Shown piece by piece: positions 43,771 through 51,595 of a stretch of DNA of 64,000 nucleotides (positions are counted from its first letter, which is position 1; each line of letters opens with the position of its first letter). The translations under genes were made by a program, and so were the position numbers. The notes under the pieces are model-generated. The model searched no databases. It was not told the DNA's origin and saw only the letters and a list, made by a program, of their open reading frames with translations. This DNA is from Streptomyces sp. NBC_01016 (GTDB taxonomy: Bacteria > Actinomycetota > Actinomycetes > Streptomycetales > Streptomycetaceae): NCBI RefSeq assembly GCF_026341035.1, contig NZ_JAPEOQ010000001.1, forward strand, positions 310,001 through 374,000, in the 5' to 3' direction.

Positions 43771-43898
43771 TAGCCGCCCCACGCATGTTCCACCGGGAAA
43801 TGCCAGAAGCCTCACCTGGTCTCCGTACCGTGCGTAGCTTCGTCGTCACACGTGTACGAGTTGTGCACAAAGTGGCGATCCGGTGGGGAGGTTCAGGG

Positions 43899-44312
43899 GT
43901 GCCCGGAATCGACGAATGCCTCCTGGAGGTCATGCGGCTTCCAGGAGCACGTGGCGCCTCCGTCGTCGACTGGACCAGCGGACTCGCCCTCGGCACGGTC
44001 GGCGACACACGCAACGGGGACCACGAGGCGGACGCCGCCGAGTCCGCCGAACTGGCCCGGATCGCCGCCGAGCACCGCGCCTTCGCCCCCGCCGACGGCA
44101 GCGACTGGACGCAGGGCTCCGCAAGTGACAAGGCGCCCCCCGTCGAGGACGTCATCGTCACCAACCGAGACAGCTATCACGTGCTGCGCTTCGTGCGCAC
44201 CACCTTCGACAGCAGCGTCTTCATCCACCTCTGGCTGAACCGGGACGAGGGCAACCTCGCGCTCGCCCGGCTCCGGCTCACCGACATAGCCGACCGGATG
44301 GTCCTGGGATGA
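43899..44312 (+). CDS. Roadblock/LC7-like protein, first of cluster
   Basis: 137 aa. Roadblock-type alpha/beta fold: GARGASVVDWTSGLALGTVG at the N-terminus, EDVIVTNRDSYHVLRFVR and LNRDEGNLALARLRL at the C-terminus. It shares the (V/L)VD(W/Y)TSG(L/M)ALGT core with the last gene of the cluster but carries a 35-residue insert. Roadblock proteins usually partner small GTPases; none is encoded here. GTG with GGGGAGG 8 bases upstream. Two palindromes, ACACGTGT (43848) and TTGTGCACAA (43861), lie in its promoter region. Stop overlaps the next ATG by 4 bp. Confidence 0.8.
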   Translation: MPGIDECLLEVMRLPGARGASVVDWTSGLALGTVGDTRNGDHEADAAESAELARIAAEHRAFAPADGSDWTQGSASDKAPPVEDVIVTNRDSYHVLRFVRTTFDSSVFIHLWLNRDEGNLALARLRLTDIADRMVLG

Positions 44313-45067
44313 GCGTCGACGTCCGTACGGGCGTCTCGCCGATGCTCAGCCGGCTCGCCGACGAGCAGGCCACCGGCGCCCTGATCCGCGAGCACGGCAC
44401 GCTCTACCTGGAGGACGGCCGGGTCGTGCACGCCGAATCGCCCTCGACCCCCGGCATGGACGTGCTGCTCACCAGGGGCGGCGCGGTGCAGGCCGAGGGC
44501 TGGTCGGAGGCCGTGGACCGGGCGGGCGCGCGGCAGCGGGTCGGCCGCTACCTCGTCGAGCAGGGCCGGCTCTCCGACGGGGCGCTCGAACTGTGCCATC
44601 TGGGCGCCCTGTTCGACGCCGCGTACTTCACACTCGCCCCGAGCAGCGGGCCGACCCGGTTCCGGTACGGCGTCTCGCACTGGTTCGGGACCGTGCGCCC
44701 GGTGCTGGTTTCGGCGGTCCAGCGCGAGACGCTGCGCCGCCGCGACCTGCTCCAGCGGATCTGGCCCGAGCCGGACACGGACACGGCGCCGCTCAACCGG
44801 ATCATCCGGCACGGCGAGGTGTGCGTACCGCCGCGCAGACGCAACGTCCTCGACCTCGTCGACGGCGCGCGCACGGCCTCCCAGATCGCGCTCACCCTGG
44901 GCAGGCCCGCCTTCCACACCCTTGTCGACCTGCGGCGCCTCGCCGCGTGCGGACTGGTGACCCCGGTCTTCGCGCCGGCTCCGCCCACGTTGCCCGAGCA
45001 GGCCGTCGTCGAGGACCCCGACGTTGCCCTGTTGCGGCGGCTGCGCGCCGGTCTGGAGGCCCTGTGA
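44309..45067 (+). CDS. DUF4388/PATAN-type protein of roadblock cluster
   Basis: 252 aa. The N-terminal half resembles DUF4388/PATAN domains (LSRLADEQATGALIREHGTL, YLEDGRVVHAES, VGRYLVEQGRLSDGALE), which occur in signalling proteins beside receivers and roadblock domains. Residues 150-220 look like a winged helix (VLDLVDGARTASQIALTLGR, LVDLRRLAACGLVTP). Cytosolic, no membrane segment. Coupled by ATGA to the roadblock gene before it. A scaffold or effector of the cluster; the function is unknown. Confidence 0.7.
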   Translation: MSVDVRTGVSPMLSRLADEQATGALIREHGTLYLEDGRVVHAESPSTPGMDVLLTRGGAVQAEGWSEAVDRAGARQRVGRYLVEQGRLSDGALELCHLGALFDAAYFTLAPSSGPTRFRYGVSHWFGTVRPVLVSAVQRETLRRRDLLQRIWPEPDTDTAPLNRIIRHGEVCVPPRRRNVLDLVDGARTASQIALTLGRPAFHTLVDLRRLAACGLVTPVFAPAPPTLPEQAVVEDPDVALLRRLRAGLEAL

Positions 45068-45111
45068 AACGCCTGCTGCGTTCCTCCCGAACCCCAGAAA
45101 GGAGACTTCCG

Positions 45112-45618
45112 ATGGCCGACCAGGGCGAGCTCCTCGCCGAACTGCAGCGGTTGAGAGTCCGCGTACCCCAGGTCACGGGGGCCCTCGTCGCCAGCGTCGA
45201 CGGCCTGGTGCTCGCCCATGACGCCCCGGGCGTCGAACCGGAGGGCGTCGCCGCGCTCACCGCCACCGCGCTCGGTGTCACCCAGCGTCTCTCCGACGCC
45301 ACCGAGCAGGGCGCCTTCCGCGAACTCCTGGTGCGCGGCGCCGCCGGTTACGTCGCCACGTACGCGGCCGGGGACACCGCCGTCCTCACGCTCCTCGCGG
45401 AGGACCGGGTCAACGTCGGCCGGCTGCATCTCGAGGGACGTCGCTCCAGCACCCGCATCGGTGAACTCACCGCTCCCCCGGAGGAGGAAGCGCCGCCCGA
45501 GCCGACCCCCCGCGTCCGCGGCAGGGCCCGTGCCCGCACGGCATCCACCACCACGACGACCGAGACCGGACTCCCTGTCCGGCCGCCCACCAACGTGCCG
45601 ACCCAGCCCATGCGTTGA
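45112..45618 (+). CDS. Roadblock/LC7 domain protein with basic Pro/Thr tail
   Basis: 168 aa from an ATG with AAAGGAG upstream; a GTG 16 codons earlier that overlaps the previous stop is possible. Roadblock domain (about 5-115): [51 protein letters not shown]. This matches the CvnB type found in conservons. The last 45 residues are disordered, Pro/Thr/Arg-rich. No kinase, DUF742 or GTPase gene accompanies it. Confidence 0.85.
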   Translation: MADQGELLAELQRLRVRVPQVTGALVASVDGLVLAHDAPGVEPEGVAALTATALGVTQRLSDATEQGAFRELLVRGAAGYVATYAAGDTAVLTLLAEDRVNVGRLHLEGRRSSTRIGELTAPPEEEAPPEPTPRVRGRARARTASTTTTTETGLPVRPPTNVPTQPMR

Positions 45619-45661
45619 CCACCGGCACGCCCGCAAAGAACGCATGAAAGGACCCAGCATC

Positions 45662-46036
45662 ATGGCCAACACCGAGACCGCCCTCAAGGACGCCCTCGCC
45701 TCCATCGAAGGCGCCACCGCCGCGGCCCTCGTCGACTACACCAGCGGCATGGCCCTCGGCACCATCGGCGGCTCCAAGAGCTTCGACCTGGAGGTCGCGG
45801 CCGCCGGCAACACCGACGTGGTCCGCTCCAAGCTGCGCACCATGGAGCAGTTGGGACTCAAGGAGGGCATCGAGGACATCCTCATCACCCTCGGCAGCCA
45901 GTACCACCTGATCCGCCTGATCAAGGGGCGTGGTGGCAACGGTCTGTTCCTGTACCTGGTGCTCGACAAGTCCCGCGCGAACCTCGCGATGGCCCGCCAT
46001 CAGCTGAAGAAGATCGAGGGCGAGCTGGAGGTCTGA
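45662..46036 (+). CDS. Roadblock/LC7 domain protein, last of cluster
   Basis: 124 aa. Compact roadblock fold: [59 protein letters not shown], and [20 protein letters not shown]. The core matches the first gene of the cluster. Likely dimerises with the other two roadblock proteins. GAAAGGA about 9 bases before the ATG. The transcript ends at a perfect 21-bp palindrome. Confidence 0.85.
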   Translation: MANTETALKDALASIEGATAAALVDYTSGMALGTIGGSKSFDLEVAAAGNTDVVRSKLRTMEQLGLKEGIEDILITLGSQYHLIRLIKGRGGNGLFLYLVLDKSRANLAMARHQLKKIEGELEV

Positions 46037-46043
46037 GCGCAGC

Positions 46044-46090
46044 ACGTGAGGGGCGCCGCGCCGGATCCACCGGCGCGGCGCCCCTCACGT
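46044..46090. terminator. Bidirectional terminator, perfect 21-bp stem
   Basis: Arms 46044-46064 and 46070-46090 (left arm starts ACGTGAGGGGCGCC) pair without mismatch around loop ATCCA, between the convergent roadblock and membrane-protein genes. Confidence 0.9.
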
Positions 46091-46129
46091 CACCTCAAAG
46101 TCCGCGCAGGCCTCCACGGGCCCACCCGG

Positions 46130-46561
46130 CTACCCCTCCCAGTCGGACTCCTCGCGATCCCGGCGCTCGCGGCGCCGGACGGGCCCCCACCGCACCGCGT
46201 GCAGCGCGTTCACACCGACGATCCCGCCCCAGGCCACGAAGAGCCCGGCCAGTCCGGCGTTGACCACGGCGATCGCGGACAGCGGGATGGCGAGGACGAG
46301 CGAGACCACGGCGAAGCCGAAGCGCTCGCCCCAGTTCTCCGCGCCGGTGTCGCGGGCCCCGCGGGCCACGCTGACCCGGTGCTCGGCCAGCTGTCGTCGC
46401 ACCCTGCGGTCGACGACGGAGTCGAGCCGCTGCTCGACTTTTTCGAGGAAGGAGTCGACGAGCGCCGGCTCGTAGTCGTCGCCCAGCTCCCTGCGTGCGT
46501 GCAGGGTGGCGTCGAGTTCCTTCTTGAGTTCGGCGTCGCTTGCGCGTTCGCGGGCTTCCAT
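46130..46561 (-). CDS. Small integral membrane protein, unknown function
   Basis: 143 aa. The first 75 residues are charged and probably coiled-coil (LKKELDATLHARRELGDDYE, VEQRLDSVVDRRVRRQLAEH). Two close membrane helices (about 82-100 and 104-120) and a basic/acidic tail follow. Such small actinobacterial membrane proteins are annotated only as hypothetical; no enzymatic motif is visible. ATG start; 12 bp after the NCS1 permease gene stops, so possibly co-transcribed with it. Confidence 0.78.
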   Translation of the reverse strand: MEARERASDAELKKELDATLHARRELGDDYEPALVDSFLEKVEQRLDSVVDRRVRRQLAEHRVSVARGARDTGAENWGERFGFAVVSLVLAIPLSAIAVVNAGLAGLFVAWGGIVGVNALHAVRWGPVRRRERRDREESDWEG

Positions 46562-46572
46562 ACCGCTCGACG

Positions 46573-47985
46573 TTACGGAGCGGTGGCCCCCACCGCAGTA
46601 GGGCTATCCCCCGTCTTCTCAGTGGGCCACTCCCCCGCATTGCGCCGGGCGAGCAGCCAGTACAGGACGGCCGGGACGACGAGCCCCACGATCCACGACA
46701 CGTCCGCCCCGCCCAGCGGCCCGACGAGCGGGCCCGTGTAGAAGGCGGTGGCCAGGAACGGCAGCTGGGCGAGCAGCCCGATCCCGTAGACCACGAGCGC
46801 GTCCCAACGCCAGGCGCCGTAGCGGCCGTTGGGGTCGGAGAGGGCCGGGAGGTCGTAGCGCTCGCGCGAGATCAGGTAGTAGTCGACCAGGTTGATCGCG
46901 GACCACGGCGTGAAGAACGTCAGCAGGAACAGCAGGAAGTCCTTGAACGAGGTCAGGAAGCTGTCCTTGCCCGCGAGGGCGACCACCGTGCCCGCGACCA
47001 TGATGATCCCGATGTAGACCGCCCGGCCGCGCTGCGAAAGCACCCGCTGGCCGCGGAATCCGCTGATGCCGGTGACCATCGACATGAAGCCGCCGTACGT
47101 GTTGAGCACGTTGACGGTGAGCTTGCCGAGCGCGATCACGAAGTAGAAGAACGAGGCGGCGAGCCCCGCCCCGCCGAGCGACACGACGTATCCGACCTGG
47201 TTGTCGATGAACTTCTCGCCCGCGCTCGCCGCGACCAGCACCCCGAATGCCATGGACCACTGCGAGCCCAGCGCGGAGCCCGCGAGCGTCCACCAGAACG
47301 TGGCCTTGCCGCTGGTCGTACGCGGCAGATAGCGCGAGTAGTCGGCGACGTAGGGGCCGAAGGCGAGCTGCCACGAGGCCGACAGGGAGACGGCGAGCAG
47401 GAACATCGGCATCGAGAAGTGCGCGTCGGACAGCAGCGCGCCGACGTCGGCCCGGTCGAAGAGCCGCACGCCCAGGTAGACGAAGGCGAGCGCGCACACC
47501 ACGCTCGCCACCCGCCCGAGGACGTGGATGACGCGGTAGCCGACCGTCGCCACGATCCCCGTGACGAGCGCGAAGACGATGATGCCCGTCGTGTCGTTGG
47601 TGTGCGTCAGCTGCGCGGTGGCCTGCCCGGCGAGCACGGTGCCGCTCGCGAAGAACCCGACGTACATCAGGACGACGAGGAGCAGCGGGACGACGGCGCC
47701 CTTCACCCCGAACTGGGCCCTGGACTGGATCATCTGGGGCAGCCCGAGCTTCGGGCCCTGCGCCGAGTGCAGCGCCATGACGGCGCCGCCGAGCAGATTG
47801 CCGAGCACGAGCCCGATCAGCGACCAGACCACGTCGCCGCCGAAGACGACGGCGAGCCCGCCGGTGACGACGGCCGTGATGTGGAGGTTGGCGCCGAGCC
47901 AGAGGGTGAACTGGTTGAACGCGCTGCCGTGCCGTTCGCTGTCCGGCACGACGTCGATGGAGTGCTTCTCCACTACCGCTGCCAT
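46573..47985 (-). CDS. NCS1-family permease (cytosine/hydantoin type)
   Basis: 470 aa with about 12 membrane helices. NCS1 features: FTLWLGANLHITAVVTGG in helix 1, GPKLGLPQMIQSRAQFG between helices 2 and 3, ASWQLAFGPYVADYSRYLP, and FFTPWSAINLVDYY. Family members import nucleobases, hydantoins or related ring compounds by sodium or proton coupling. Location between the hut genes and a lyase-linked ABC importer suggests an imidazole or hydantoin substrate; this is inference. Confidence 0.9.
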   Translation of the reverse strand: MAAVVEKHSIDVVPDSERHGSAFNQFTLWLGANLHITAVVTGGLAVVFGGDVVWSLIGLVLGNLLGGAVMALHSAQGPKLGLPQMIQSRAQFGVKGAVVPLLLVVLMYVGFFASGTVLAGQATAQLTHTNDTTGIIVFALVTGIVATVGYRVIHVLGRVASVVCALAFVYLGVRLFDRADVGALLSDAHFSMPMFLLAVSLSASWQLAFGPYVADYSRYLPRTTSGKATFWWTLAGSALGSQWSMAFGVLVAASAGEKFIDNQVGYVVSLGGAGLAASFFYFVIALGKLTVNVLNTYGGFMSMVTGISGFRGQRVLSQRGRAVYIGIIMVAGTVVALAGKDSFLTSFKDFLLFLLTFFTPWSAINLVDYYLISRERYDLPALSDPNGRYGAWRWDALVVYGIGLLAQLPFLATAFYTGPLVGPLGGADVSWIVGLVVPAVLYWLLARRNAGEWPTEKTGDSPTAVGATAP

Positions 47986-47997
47986 CCGATGGCCTCC

Positions 47998-48942
47998 CTA
48001 CTTCTTGCTGATCCCGTGCCGGCGCGCGTAGTCGTTCGCGACGTCCTCGGGGTCCTTCTTGTCCTTGTCCACGAGCCGGTTGAGCTCGGTGAGGTCCTCG
48101 GTCGTCAGCACGTTGCCCAGGCGGGCCAGGGCCTTGCGGACGGTCGAGTCGGCCTTGCGGTCGGCGATCAGCGGGACGACGTGCTGACCGGGGACCAGGT
48201 TCTTGGGGTCGGTGAGGACGACCCAGTCGTTGGCGGCGATGTCGGTGTCGGTGGTGAAGAGGTTGGCGACATCGACGTCGCCGTTCTTCAGCGCGCCCTT
48301 CACCAACGGGCCCGAGGAATCAAGGGACTTGAACTCCTTGAACTCGACTCCGTAGACGTCCTTGAGCCCGACGGACCCCACCTGCCGCTTCTTGACCTCC
48401 GGGGCGGCGCCGATGACGAGCTTCCCGTTGTGGTTCGCGAGGTCGGCGAGCGACTTGAGCTTGTACTTCTTCGCGGTCTCGCGGGTCACCACGAACGCGT
48501 CCGAGTCCTCGGCCAGCCCGTACGGCAGGATCTGCAGGCCGGTCGGGAGCACCATGGCGAGCGCGTTCTGCATCTCGCCCTCCTCGGTGGCCTTCGCCTT
48601 CTTGTCGAGGTAGTGCAGGAGGGCGCCCTGGTACTCGGGCAGCAGGTCGATGTCGCCGCCCTTGAGGGCGGGGATGAGGATCTCGCGGGTACCGAGGTTC
48701 GGCCGCACGCTCGTCTTCACACCGGCGGCGTCGAGCGCGGCCGCGTACAGGTAGCCGAGCACCTGGTTCTCGGTGAAGTTGGCGGTGCCGATGGTGACAC
48801 CCTTCTTGCTGGAGCCGCCGCCCGAGAGCGAACCCCCTTGCTGGTCGAGCGAGGTGATGCCGCTGGAGCAGGCGGACAGGGCCGGGACGGAGGCCGCGGC
48901 TGCCAGGCCGCCCAGGAGGGCACGTCGGTTGAGATTGCGCAT
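47998..48942 (-). CDS. Glycine-betaine-type ABC substrate-binding lipoprotein
   Basis: 314 aa. Lipoprotein signal with lipobox LSAC (Cys about 25); twin Arg in NRRALLGGL suggests Tat export. OpuAC/ProX-type ligand domain: VTIGTANFTENQVLGYLYAA, GDIDLLPEYQGALLHYL, VGLKDVYGVEFKEF, and DVANLFTTDTDIAANDWVVL. Quaternary amines, choline or histidine-like cations are possible ligands for the subfamily. ATG with AGGAG. Last gene of the ABC operon on this strand. Confidence 0.92.
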   Translation of the reverse strand: MRNLNRRALLGGLAAAASVPALSACSSGITSLDQQGGSLSGGGSSKKGVTIGTANFTENQVLGYLYAAALDAAGVKTSVRPNLGTREILIPALKGGDIDLLPEYQGALLHYLDKKAKATEEGEMQNALAMVLPTGLQILPYGLAEDSDAFVVTRETAKKYKLKSLADLANHNGKLVIGAAPEVKKRQVGSVGLKDVYGVEFKEFKSLDSSGPLVKGALKNGDVDVANLFTTDTDIAANDWVVLTDPKNLVPGQHVVPLIADRKADSTVRKALARLGNVLTTEDLTELNRLVDKDKKDPEDVANDYARRHGISKK

Positions 48943-48953
48943 CTTGCTTGCTC

Positions 48954-49631
48954 CTAGGCGGACTTGAGAGTGGCGGGGCGGTTGCGGAAGAGGAGGCGCT
49001 GGAGCCCGGAGAGGGCCAGGTCGAGCACGACGGCCACGACCGCGACGAGCACGGCCCCGCCGAGCACCTGCACCAGGTCGCGCTGGGCGAGCCCGTCGAA
49101 GACGTAGCGGCCGAGCCCGCCGAAGGACACGTACGCGGCGATGGTGGCGGTGGCGACGACCTGGATGAGCGCGAGTCGGAGCCCCGTCATGATGAGCGGC
49201 ATCGCGAGCGGCAACTCGACCTGGAAAAGCACCTGGTGGGCCTTCATGCCCTGCCCGCGCGCGGCATCCCGCACCTCGGGATCGACGGCGGTCATCCCGG
49301 CGTACGTATTGGTGACGATGGACGGCACCGCGAGCGCGACGAGCGCGATGTAGACGGGCCACATCGAGAGCCCGCTCGCGAGGAACACGAGCACGACCAG
49401 GCCCACGGTCGGCAGGGCCCGCCCGAAGGACGACAGGTTGATGGCGACGAAGGCGCCCCGCCCGGTGTGCCCGATGAGCAGCCCGACCGGCAGAGCGATC
49501 ACGGCGGCGACGAGGGTGGCGAGCAGCGAGTACTGGAGGTGCTCGGCGACGCGCGTCGCGATGCCGTCGCTCCCCGCCCACTGCTCCCCGCCGACCAGCC
49601 AGGCCCCGAGGTTCTTGAAGAGTTCGAACAT
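48954..49631 (-). CDS. Glycine-betaine-type ABC permease
   Basis: 225 aa, five to six membrane helices. The EAA loop of binding-protein-dependent permeases is DAARGQGMKAHQVLFQVELP followed by LAMPLIMTGLRLA. OpuAB/ProW family. It forms a heterodimer with the permease encoded 7 bp upstream. Start ATG at MFELFKNLG. Eleven bp separate it from the binding-protein gene. Confidence 0.93.
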   Translation of the reverse strand: MFELFKNLGAWLVGGEQWAGSDGIATRVAEHLQYSLLATLVAAVIALPVGLLIGHTGRGAFVAINLSSFGRALPTVGLVVLVFLASGLSMWPVYIALVALAVPSIVTNTYAGMTAVDPEVRDAARGQGMKAHQVLFQVELPLAMPLIMTGLRLALIQVVATATIAAYVSFGGLGRYVFDGLAQRDLVQVLGGAVLVAVVAVVLDLALSGLQRLLFRNRPATLKSA

Positions 49632-49638
49632 GGCGGGT

Positions 49639-50295
49639 TCAGGCCTTCCGGGTCCGAGTACGGGTACGGGCCCACGGAGTGAGCAGCCGCTGGGCGCCGA
49701 CGAGCAGCGCGTCCGCGACGAGCGCGAGCAGCAGGGTGAGGACGACGCCGACGATCACGGGGGTCGGGAAGTTCCGCTGGAACCCATCGGTGAACAGCTG
49801 ACCGAGCCCGCCGTCCCCGATGTACGTCGCCACGGACACGAGCGAGATGGCCATCACGGTGGCGATCCGCACGCCCGCCATGATCACGGGCAGCGCGAGC
49901 GGCAGCTCGACGGTGAGCAGCGTCCGCATCGGCCGCGTCCCCATCGCCTTCGCCGCCTCCTTCGTCTTCGCGGGCACGGAGTCGAGCCCCTCGACGGTGT
50001 TCCGCAGGAGGACGACGAGCGTGTAGATCGTCAGGCCGATGACGGTGGTGGTGCGGGTGAGCCCGGAGATGGGCAGCAGCAGCACGAAGACCGCGATGGA
50101 CGGGATGGTGAACAGCACGTTCGACATCCCGAGCAGAAACCCGCGCAACGGCCGCACCCGGTGCGCGACGACGGCCAGCGGCAACGAAATGACCAGCCCG
50201 AACAGCACGGCGCTGAGGGCGGCTTGGAGGTGGGAGAGGGTGAGGGTGGCGAGATCGGACTGATGCGACCCGATCCAGGACCAGTCGATGGTCAC
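49639..50295 (-). CDS. Glycine-betaine-type ABC permease
   Basis: 218 aa, five to six membrane helices, EAA loop EAAKAMGTRPMRTLLTVELP followed by LALPVIMAGVRIA. GTG start overlaps the ATPase stop by 4 bp (GTGA) with GGAGG 6 bases upstream. Paralogue of the next permease; the two form the membrane channel. Confidence 0.93.
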   Translation of the reverse strand: MTIDWSWIGSHQSDLATLTLSHLQAALSAVLFGLVISLPLAVVAHRVRPLRGFLLGMSNVLFTIPSIAVFVLLLPISGLTRTTTVIGLTIYTLVVLLRNTVEGLDSVPAKTKEAAKAMGTRPMRTLLTVELPLALPVIMAGVRIATVMAISLVSVATYIGDGGLGQLFTDGFQRNFPTPVIVGVVLTLLLALVADALLVGAQRLLTPWARTRTRTRKA

Positions 50296-51416
50296 GCGAC
50301 GCCTCCGGCCGGCTCGGCACAATCAAGCCCCGCTTGTGTACGAGAGCCAGCGGGGTCCGGGGCAGAGCCCCGAGACGTCCCGCCGGACTGGGCCGCACTG
50401 TGCGCCTGCCCGGACCGCTCATGGACGTCGTCCCGCGAGCTGACACCCGTAAACACACCGTCCGCGTCCACCCGGGCCACGAAACCGCCCGGCGCCGCGA
50501 TCGACTCGTTCAGCGCCGACAGGAGGGAGTCCGTGTCCCGCAGGGGGCGTATGGGCAGCTCCGCGCCCGTCCCCTCGTCACGCCAGAGCAACGGCTTACG
50601 CGCCGTGTCGAGGACCAGTTCCCAGCCGGTGTCCGCGGGGTACTCGCCCTGCCCGACGCCCGCGAGCGTGGTCAGCGACAACAACTTCAACCCACGCTCG
50701 GCCCCGAGGAAGTCCGCCACGAACTCATCCGCCGGCCGCGCCAACAGCTCCTCCGGCGGCGCACACTGCACGAGGTGCCCGCCCTCACGGAACACGGCTA
50801 TTCGGTCCCCGAGCCGCACCGCCTCGTCGATGTCATGCGTGACGAAGACGATCGTCTTGCTCAACTCGGTCTGCAGCCGCAGCAGTTCATCCTGAAGCTG
50901 GGTACGCACGACGGGGTCGACGGCTCCGAACGGCTCGTCCATGAGCAGCACCGGCGGATCCGCGGCCAGCGCCCTCGCGACACCCACCCGCTGCTGCTGC
51001 CCACCGGACAGCTGATGCGGATACCGCTTCCCCATCTCGGCGGAGAGCCCCACTCGCTCAAGAAGCTCACCGGCCGCGGCCCGCGCCTTCTTCCGCCCCC
51101 AGCCGAGCAGCAGCGGCACCGTGGCGACGTTGTCGAGCACGGTGCGGTGCGGGAAGAGCCCCGCCTGCTGAATGACGTAACCAATGGATCGCCGCAGCTC
51201 AGCGGCGTCCTGCTCCAGGACGTCGCGCCCGCCGACCCGAATGGTGCCGGACGAGGGCTCGACCATACGATTGATCATCCGGAGGCTGGTCGTCTTGCCG
51301 CAGCCCGACGAGCCGACGAAGACGGTCACACCCCCTTCCGGCATGTCGAGCGAGAGATCATGCACCGCTGTCGTGCCGTTCGGGAACCGCTTGTGGACCG
51401 CGTCGAACTGGATCAT
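50292..51416 (-). CDS. Glycine-betaine-type ABC ATPase with CBS-like C-terminus
   Basis: 374 aa. Walker A GSSGCGKTT (about 36-44), Q-loop, signature LSGGQQQR, Walker B VLLMDEPFGAVDP and H-loop VTHDIDEAV: OpuAA/ProV type. Residues 250-340 form a regulatory region with CBS-like character (LPIRPLRDTDSLLSALNESI, GGFVARVDADGVFTGVSSRD). The last 30 residues (SAPDPAGSRTQAGLD and flanks) come from an intergenic repeat and are not part of the family. First gene of the importer operon, divergent from the lyase. Confidence 0.93.
   Translation of the reverse strand: MIQFDAVHKRFPNGTTAVHDLSLDMPEGGVTVFVGSSGCGKTTSLRMINRMVEPSSGTIRVGGRDVLEQDAAELRRSIGYVIQQAGLFPHRTVLDNVATVPLLLGWGRKKARAAAGELLERVGLSAEMGKRYPHQLSGGQQQRVGVARALAADPPVLLMDEPFGAVDPVVRTQLQDELLRLQTELSKTIVFVTHDIDEAVRLGDRIAVFREGGHLVQCAPPEELLARPADEFVADFLGAERGLKLLSLTTLAGVGQGEYPADTGWELVLDTARKPLLWRDEGTGAELPIRPLRDTDSLLSALNESIAAPGGFVARVDADGVFTGVSSRDDVHERSGQAHSAAQSGGTSRGSAPDPAGSRTQAGLDCAEPAGGVA
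50321..50374. repeat. Palindromic repeat inside the ATPase 3' end, copy 7
   Basis: On the minus strand it reads CGGGGCTCTGCCCCGGACCC followed by GCTGGCTCTCG and AGCGGGGCTTGATTG, matching copy 1. It encodes the last residues of the ABC ATPase. Confidence 0.75.
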
Positions 51417-51445
51417 GGAGCGCCTCTGGAGTCCTCTTGCCCGTC

Positions 51446-51463
51446 CTGCATATCGTCATGCAG
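51446..51463. promoter_or_regulatory. Inverted repeat CTGCAT-N6-ATGCAG in ABC/lyase promoter
   Basis: Perfect 6-bp arms in the 179-bp divergent gap, followed by GTGAATAACTTG at about 51476. A candidate operator for the RpiR regulator encoded beyond the lyase. Confidence 0.45.
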
Positions 51464-51595
51464 AGTTCTCGGTACGTGAATAACTTGTCAATGCCCCCGC
51501 GTAAATCGCAGGTAAATCCCCGTACCGGGGACCGAACTATGAGACGCGGACGCCCGTTTCGGGGCATTTGAACACTGATCAAGGGGGAACAGCGC

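Noticed and set aside
46540..48957. 805-codon plus-strand frame over the NCS1 permease and binding protein
   Set aside because: Covers two well-supported genes in antisense; His/Asp/Arg-rich shadow without domains.
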